Of a stretch of 64,000 nucleotides of DNA, positions 58,805-64,000 are shown one piece after another; positions within the stretch are counted from its first letter, which is position 1, and the number at the start of each line of letters is the position of its first letter. A program made the position numbers and the translations under genes. This DNA comes from Homarus americanus. Lineage: Eukaryota > Arthropoda > Malacostraca > Decapoda > Nephropidae. The stretch covers positions 16,185,504 through 16,249,503 of the forward strand of contig NW_024737042.1 of assembly GCF_018991925.1 (NCBI RefSeq). Direction: 5' to 3'. The notes beneath the pieces are model-generated. The model ran no database searches. It saw nothing but the letters and a program-made list of their open reading frames with translations, and was not told the origin of the DNA.

Positions 58805-59433
58805 TGTTACGAAGTTGGGGATTTAGAAACTGGTTTAGAATATAGTTAAAGTCTACCCAGATCCCAACAGGCAAATAAATAATAAAAACTAAAACAAAAC
58901 AAAGACAATCGGACTATAAAAGGCACAAAGGATGCGAGTTTTTTGTGTATAATAAAGTACAATAAATTCCTTAACAAAATATCCAACTTTCTATACTTCT
59001 TAACACCCTTAACCATACTTAACTTAAACATACACAACATTGGCTTAACAGTATATACATATTTATACAACATACAACAATCTGAAGCAAGTGGAGTGTG
59101 GAGGTAAATATAGGGTTACAAATACTCAAGTGTGGTGCCGAAGTGTCTGACGAGTAGGGCTGAGTATTGAAGAAGATGATAGGTAGTCACTGTGCAGTAG
59201 GTTTCCAGGATAGGTGATCCAAGTGTGGTCACTTCCCAGAGTGAACTGAACTCTCCTTGATCCGGAGCTGATGAGGAAGAGTTGAGGAGGTGACTCAAAC
59301 AACCAGATATAGAGAAAAGGAAACCCGGAGTGGTGACTAAGACTAGCTCGGTACTCGGTTTCCTGTCCCTAGATGGCGTTGCTCGTGGTGCTGTAGGTAG
59401 ATCATGACACAATAGATGGCGTGGTTCATAACA
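58805..59433 (-). repeat. Inner Gypsy LTR (5' LTR)
   Basis: It begins TGTTACGAAGTTGGGG and ends TTCATAACA in the plus reading. It matches 53009-53627 and the fragment at 16495-16859. Most differences are small indels. It is followed by the GTAT duplication. Confidence 0.92.
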
Positions 59434-60110
59434 GTATACACACAGTAGATTGTAAGGTAAAGGCGGTAAAGCGGTTCCTTTGTCCCAAGAATGCAGATTA
59501 AATTTCTGCTCCTAATGCTCAGTCTTCTTCCGCCGCAGCCGCCAGTCTCTCACCACTAAACTTCTCAAAAAGGACACAGGGTATAAGTGGAACAAAGAAC
59601 AAGAGGACAGTTTTATCGCCCTTAAGAGCGCCTTAACGGACGCTCCATTATTAGCCTTTCCGGACTACACGAAGCCATTTACCATGTGCACCGATGCCTC
59701 CAGCTTAGGGCTAAGGGCTGTGCTTATGCAAACTGATCATCGAGGGAAGTGGCGTGTAATAGCATACGCCAGTCACACCCTCAACTATGCAGAAACACGT
59801 TATTCAGCTACTCACTTGGAAGCATTAGCTGTAGTGTGGGCTCTCAAGCATTTTCGGGATCTCATTTTTGGATATCCGATCACAGTCCACACAGATCATG
59901 TAGCCGTGACAGAACTATTTCATGAGAAGAATTTATCAGAGCGTTTAGCGCACTGGTATCTGACCATACAGGAGTTCGCACCCAACTTCCGGGTATTTGC
60001 CGGGTCGTGAGAACGTGGTACCTGTTTCGCCATCCAGACACATAGCTCCTGTCACGCCATTCACTCACGTTCAATCTCTGTCACAGTTAAGGTGGAACAA
60101 CTACAGGATT
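59434..60110 (+). pseudogene. Outer Gypsy RNase H, right of the inner insertion
   Basis: Continuation of the outer pol broken at 53008. After a decayed thumb region, LLKKDTGYKWNKEQEDSFIA and LAFPDYTKPFTMCTDASSLG (59650-59706) open the RNase H. It continues with AYASHTLNYAETRYSATHLE (59764), ALAVVWALKHFRDLIFG and VHTDHVAVTELF (59887). The frame ends at 60009, and a shifted GRENVVADALS-like segment follows. The catalytic acidic residues D (CTDAS), E (THLEAL) and D (HTDH) are visible. Integrase is not recognisable downstream, so the outer element seems truncated here. Confidence 0.85.
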
Positions 60111-61210
60111 CACTGTGGTCCAAGGTAATCTACAGTATGCCTTAGAATCGGGAGATGAGGTTTGAGCCATGGCACGACATACTGTATTCGCTCAGTAAAA
60201 ATAAAACGAGGGATTCTAAAGAGTCATGAGGCACACGTTGATCCCAATAGGCATTTCAGTTAGCCTCTGTAGGATGCGTGTTAGCCGGATGGCAAAGCCA
60301 ACTCTAAAAATGCAGTTTTCCGCAGCAGGCTTACTCCTTCCAGAAGAAAGTATAGCCAGATTGCCCGTGAGAGTTGGCCCTCATCTGGGAGCCGGACTCA
60401 CTAATGGCTGCTATTTCTGATGTTATACCTTGGCTAGCTCTTTTGCCACAAGGGCAATTCGTCTTTCAGGATCGTGCCTATTTGTGCCAGTATCCAGAAG
60501 GGTCCTGACATTCCATGCAGCAAACTATAAGAGGTTGTATGGTTTGTATTTGTTTGATCTGTGATTTTGATTGTGTTTTCGACCGCATAAGGATGACCTT
60601 ACTGCGCGTTGCCCAGTCAGGTTGGGTTTTAAGCAGGCAATGCTTAGGGTCCGCCGATAGCCCAGCTTGTTGGGTTTCGGCCTGAGTAGCCTGTCCATCA
60701 GTCATTCCCTTCGTCCGCCAGTGTAGTCATTGGGTTTCCACGGTGGTCACCTCTTCCGCCTATACCGCCGTTGGGGTCTTGTTGGAGCTCTGTAAGCATG
60801 TTCGCCTGATGCGGGGCTCCACCGCAGATTTTTCGTTCGCGGTCTACTCCCGTAGACTTATACCTATTAAGGTTAATCCGGAAGGCAGCGGGACAATGGC
60901 TGGTAGGCGCCAGGATGTGTCCACATGCCAGTGGGCCTATGTGCCGTCCCTCTGGGGCCCACTGCTACTCCGAGATCCCCTGCTGGTCTAGCCTGGGCCC
61001 ACGAGGCACCCAGTTACCGCCGTTGCCACGAGGAGGCACAACGGGAGTCTTGATGGTGAGGAGGCTGTGTACTGGCAGGAGAAGGCTTATGCAAGTTGCT
61101 TCCCTGTTCGCCACGAGGGCTAGGCAGCTGCGGTAGCTGAAAGCGAGAGAGAGCAAGCAGTACTTGCACCTTAACACTAACATAATGCTGCCACACTAGA
61201 CGCATTTCAC

Positions 61211-61215
<5 letters not shown>
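60111..61215. other. Unassigned stretch after outer Gypsy RNase H
   Basis: A 64-codon frame at 60226-60420 may still be decayed Gypsy sequence, but I see no integrase HHCC or D..D..E motif. 60420-61200 is GC-richer than the surroundings and holds no recognised domain. Confidence 0.35.

Positions 61216-61217
<2 letters not shown>

Positions 61218-61266
<49 letters not shown>
61218..61266. repeat. (AC)n microsatellite
   Basis: Perfect AC tract after CACCCACCC. Confidence 0.95.
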
Positions 61267-61267
<1 letters not shown>

Positions 61268-61489
61268 CTTCCACAAACAATCGTAACTTTTGCATGCAAA
61301 CATAATAATTTCTCTGATAACCTCCCTGACGAAGGTCTATCCTCTGTGGGTTATTTCCCTCTAGCCAATGAGAGACGCCGTAAATTCTCATGAACTCAGA
61401 GGGTGTCGGCGTTAGCATCTGTGGGGGGAACTTTGGCGTCATTTAATCTCCATTTTTTGTATTTTTTTATGAAATTTCTGGGACTGTGT

Positions 61490-61985
61490 ATGTTGGAGGA
61501 GGAAGAGGTGAAGGAGGAGGTAAAGAAAATGGAAAATAATGTGGTATGGATGGGAAGGAGGTGGTGGTAGTGATGAAAGAGACGGGGGAGGGAAGGTGGA
61601 GGGGGAAGAGGAGCAGGGGGAGGTAGCGAAGATGGATAATAATTTAGAAGAGGTGGTATGGATAGGAGACGAGGGTGAAGAAGTGGTGGTAGTGATATTG
61701 GAAGAGGTGGGGAGGAAGGTGGAGTGAGGAGGAGGATGTGGAGGGAGAAAAGAGAGGGAGAAGACGGAAGACAAGGAGGGAGTAGGAGGGAGGGAGGGTG
61801 AAGAGAAAAAGAGAGGAGGGGCTGTAAGAGAAGGGGAGATGAAAGAAAAGAAGAAATTGAAGAAGGATAAGGAGGATTGGGCAAGAAGGGCAGTTAACTT
61901 AAAGGAAAAAGAGAAGGAGAGAGATTAGGAATAAACAGTGTATAGTGGTACAGGGTGATGGGTGGGGAGAGAGGTATGGGTGGGG
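61490..61985. repeat. Purine-rich GGAGGA region
   Basis: About 500 bp strongly enriched in G and A on the plus strand. It is followed by GGTGGG/GCAGGTG units to about 62070. Pro/Ser/Leu-rich minus-strand frames are compositional. Confidence 0.85.
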
Positions 61986-62189
61986 GGGGGTACAGGTAGT
62001 GGGTGGGACGCACAGGTAGTGGGTGGGTGGTGCAGGTGTCAGGGTAAGGTACAGGTGTCGGTGGTGAGCTAAACACCTGTTATCAACTCCTATAACCACA
62101 CACCACAAAGGGAATCGTCATGAATTTCTCTGACGGTAATGCAGATACTTTCATAAATCACATATGGTCTGATGGTTGTGTTATGTAGT

Positions 62190-64000
62190 GTTTAATGGTG
62201 CTGTTCTGTATGGTGCTGCGTGTGTTTGGTTGTGTGTGGTGTGTTTGCTGTGTGGTGTATGTGTTGGTTGTAGCCGTGTGTGTTTGGTTGTGTGCTGCAT
62301 GTGTTTGGTTGTGTGGTGTGTGTTTGGTTGTGTGGTGGTGTATGTTTGGTTGTGGGCTGTGTGTGTGTTTGGTTGTGTGGGTGTGTGTGTGTTTGGTTGG
62401 AGTGGCGTGTGTTTTGGTTGTGTGGTGTGTGTGTGTTTGGTTGAGTGGCGTGTGTGTTTGGTTGTGTGGTGTGTGTTTGGTTGTGTGCTGTGTGTGTGTG
62501 TTTGGCTGGGTGAGCTGTGTGTGTTTGGTTGTGTGCTGTGTGTGTTTAGTTGTGTGCTGTGTGTGGCTTGGTTGTGTGCTGTGTGTGTTTGATTGCGTGC
62601 TGTGTGTGTGTGTTTGGTTGTGTGGTGTGTGTGCTTGGTTGTGTGCTGTGTGTGTTTGGTTGTGTGCTGTTTTGTGCTTGGTTGTGTGCTGTGTGTGTTT
62701 GGTTGTGTGCTGTGTGTGTTTGGTTGTGTGGTGTGTGTGTGTTTGGTTGTGTGGTGTGTGTGTTTTATTGTGTGCTGTGTGTGTGTTTACTGTGTGCTGT
62801 GTGTTTGGTTGTGTGGTGTGTGTGTTTGATTGTGTGCTGTGTGTGTTTGGTTGTGTGCTGTGTGTGTTTGGTTGTGGGCTGTGTGTGTTTGGTTGTGTGC
62901 TGTGTGTGTGTTTGGTTGTGTGTGTGTGTTTGATTGTGTGCTGTGTGTGTTTATTGTCTGCTGTGTGTGTTTGGTTGTGGGCTGTGTGTGCTTGGTTGTG
63001 TGCTGTGTGCGTGTTTGGTTGTGTGCTGTGTGTGTTTGGTTGTGTGCTGTGTGTGTTTGGTTGTGTGGTGTGTGTGTTTACTGTGTGCTGTGTGTGTTTG
63101 GTTGCCTGCTGTGTGTGTTTGGTTGTGGGCTGTGTGTGCTTGGTTGTGTGCTGTGTGCGTGTTTGCTGTGTGCTGTGTGTGTGTTTGATTGTGTGCTGTG
63201 TGTGTGTTTGGTTGTGTGGTGTGTGTGTGTTTGATTGTGTGCTGTGTGCGTGTTTGGTTGTGTGGTGTGTGTGTTTGGTTGTGGGCTGTGTGTGTTTGTT
63301 GTGTGCTGTGTGTGTTTGGTTGTGTGCTGTGTGTGTTTGGTTGTGTGCTGTGTGTGTGCTTGGGGTGTGTGTGGGTGTGTGTTTGGTTGTGTGCTGTGTG
63401 TGCTTGGGTGTGTGGTGTGTGTGTGTGCTCGCTGTGCTGTGTGTGTTTGGTTGTGTGGTGTGTGTGTGTTTTCATTGTGTGCTGTGTGTGTGTTTGATTG
63501 TGTGCTGTGTGTGTTGGTTGTGTGGTGTGTGTGTGTTTGATTGTGTGCTGTGTGTGTGTTTGGTTGTCTGCTGTGTGTGTGTTTGGTTGTGGGCTGTGTG
63601 TGTTTTTGGTTGTGTGCTGTGTGTGTGTTTGGTTGTGTGCTGTGTGTGTTTGATTGTGTGTGTGTGTGTTTGGTTGTGGGCTGTGTGTGTTTGGTTGTGT
63701 GCTGTGTGTGTTTGGTTGTGTGCTGTGTGTGTTTGATTGTGTGCTGTGTGTGTTTGGTTGTGTGGTGTGTGTGTGTTTGGTTGTGTGGTGTGTGTGTTTG
63801 GTTGTGTGGGTGTGTGTGTTTGGTTGTGTGCTGTGTGTGTGTTTGGTTGTGTGCTGTGTGTGTTTGGTTGTGTTCTGTGTGTGTTTGGTTGTGTTCTGTG
63901 TGTGTTTGGTTGTGTCTTGTGTGTGTGTGTTTGGTTGTGTGCTGTGTGTTTGGTTGTGTGCTGTGTTGTTTGGTTGTGTGGTGTGTGTGTGTTTGATTGT
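62190..64000. repeat. TG-rich minisatellite, period about 21 bp, open at window end
   Basis: About 1.8 kb of GTGTGTTTGGTTGTGTGCTG-type units with GGTGTGTG and GATTGTG variants. It yields a 513-codon Cys/Val/Leu-rich frame by virtue of the period and a lack of stops. It is not a gene. The array continues past position 64000. Confidence 0.95.

Larger units (their letters stand above)
53009..59433 (-). mobile_element. Inner Gypsy element, minus strand, gag-PR-IN-RT-RH order
   Basis: A 6.4-kb element bounded by two LTRs of about 620 bp and flanked by GTAT at 53005-53008 and 59434-59437. Reading the minus strand from the right, the order is gag (58.0-56.9 kb), zinc knuckle (56.75 kb), protease (56.57 kb), integrase (56.0-55.3 kb), RT (54.95-54.1 kb) and RNase H (54.1-53.65 kb). 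A purine-rich tract (GGAGGGTCTTTGGAGGG on minus) abuts the left LTR as a polypurine tract. IN before RT is unusual for Ty3/Gypsy and matches the Gmr1-like group. Every ORF is broken, although the LTRs remain clearly alike. Confidence 0.85.

Noticed and set aside
62195..63736. A 513-codon Cys/Val/Leu-rich open frame, the second longest in the window
   Set aside because: It is the translation of a TG-rich minisatellite. All overlapping frames, including minus-strand His/Thr-rich ones, are equally open, and there is no domain or codon structure.

Overview
This window is eukaryotic repeat-rich DNA, most probably from an arthropod and plausibly a decapod crustacean. The reasons are interstitial arrays of the arthropod telomere motif TTAGG, very dense dinucleotide microsatellites and minisatellites, and the mix of CR1-like LINEs, Penelope-like elements, Helitrons and Gypsy elements. 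This placement is inference. I found no convincing host protein-coding gene, no tRNA or rRNA gene and no CRISPR array. Every protein similarity I recognise belongs to a mobile element, and almost every such reading frame carries frameshifts or stops.

Layout. 1-2.65 kb: microsatellites and a fold-back MITE. 2.65-5.9 kb: a 46-bp minisatellite split by a CR1-like LINE (minus strand), which is itself split by a 713-bp hAT-type element with a perfect 8-bp target duplication. 6-11.5 kb: successive minisatellites of about 90, 37, 24 and 34 bp, then a GGTGAT-type array. 11.6-13.5 kb: a 251-bp MITE and a chimeric LINE relic. 14.2-16.4 kb: 25-bp and 34-bp minisatellites ending at a 100-bp assembly gap. 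16.5-16.9 kb: an LTR fragment.

17.5-27.8 kb is the most interesting block. It holds two Penelope-like elements (PLEs) head to head, each ending in a hammerhead-ribozyme-like motif and a long (AT)n tract. Next comes an element of about 3.1 kb with terminal inverted repeats of about 220 bp. Its only recognisable gene encodes a FEN1/XPG-like (PIN superfamily) nuclease with a C-terminal cysteine-rich CXC tail. A third PLE end and a decayed Helitron with a recognisable 3' terminus complete the block. The 34-bp satellite of 15.3-16.4 kb returns in the opposite orientation at 27.9-28.9 kb.

29-37 kb: polypyrimidine DNA, minisatellites, an (AAT)n array, a second LINE family (32.2-34.1 kb, minus), a CR1 3' fragment and a TTTAG-type array. 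38-44.2 kb: a TGATGT-type satellite with higher-order structure, invaded by two solo LTRs with 4-bp target duplications and by LINE-tail sequence. 44.2-60.1 kb: a nest of elements. A Gypsy element (plus) with a tRNA-Leu-like primer binding site begins in the satellite. Its leader is split by a nearly full-length CR1 LINE (minus) with a 10-bp target duplication, its gag by a Merlin/ISXO2-like transposase fragment, and its pol by a complete second Gypsy element (minus) flanked by LTRs and a GTAT duplication. The inner element has the order gag-PR-IN-RT-RH, which is copia-like, instead of PR-RT-RH-IN. 61-64 kb: purine-rich DNA and a TG-rich minisatellite that runs off the end of the window.

The window therefore reads as a stratified record of insertions. 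Satellites came first, then LINEs and LTR elements entered them, then younger DNA and LTR elements entered those.
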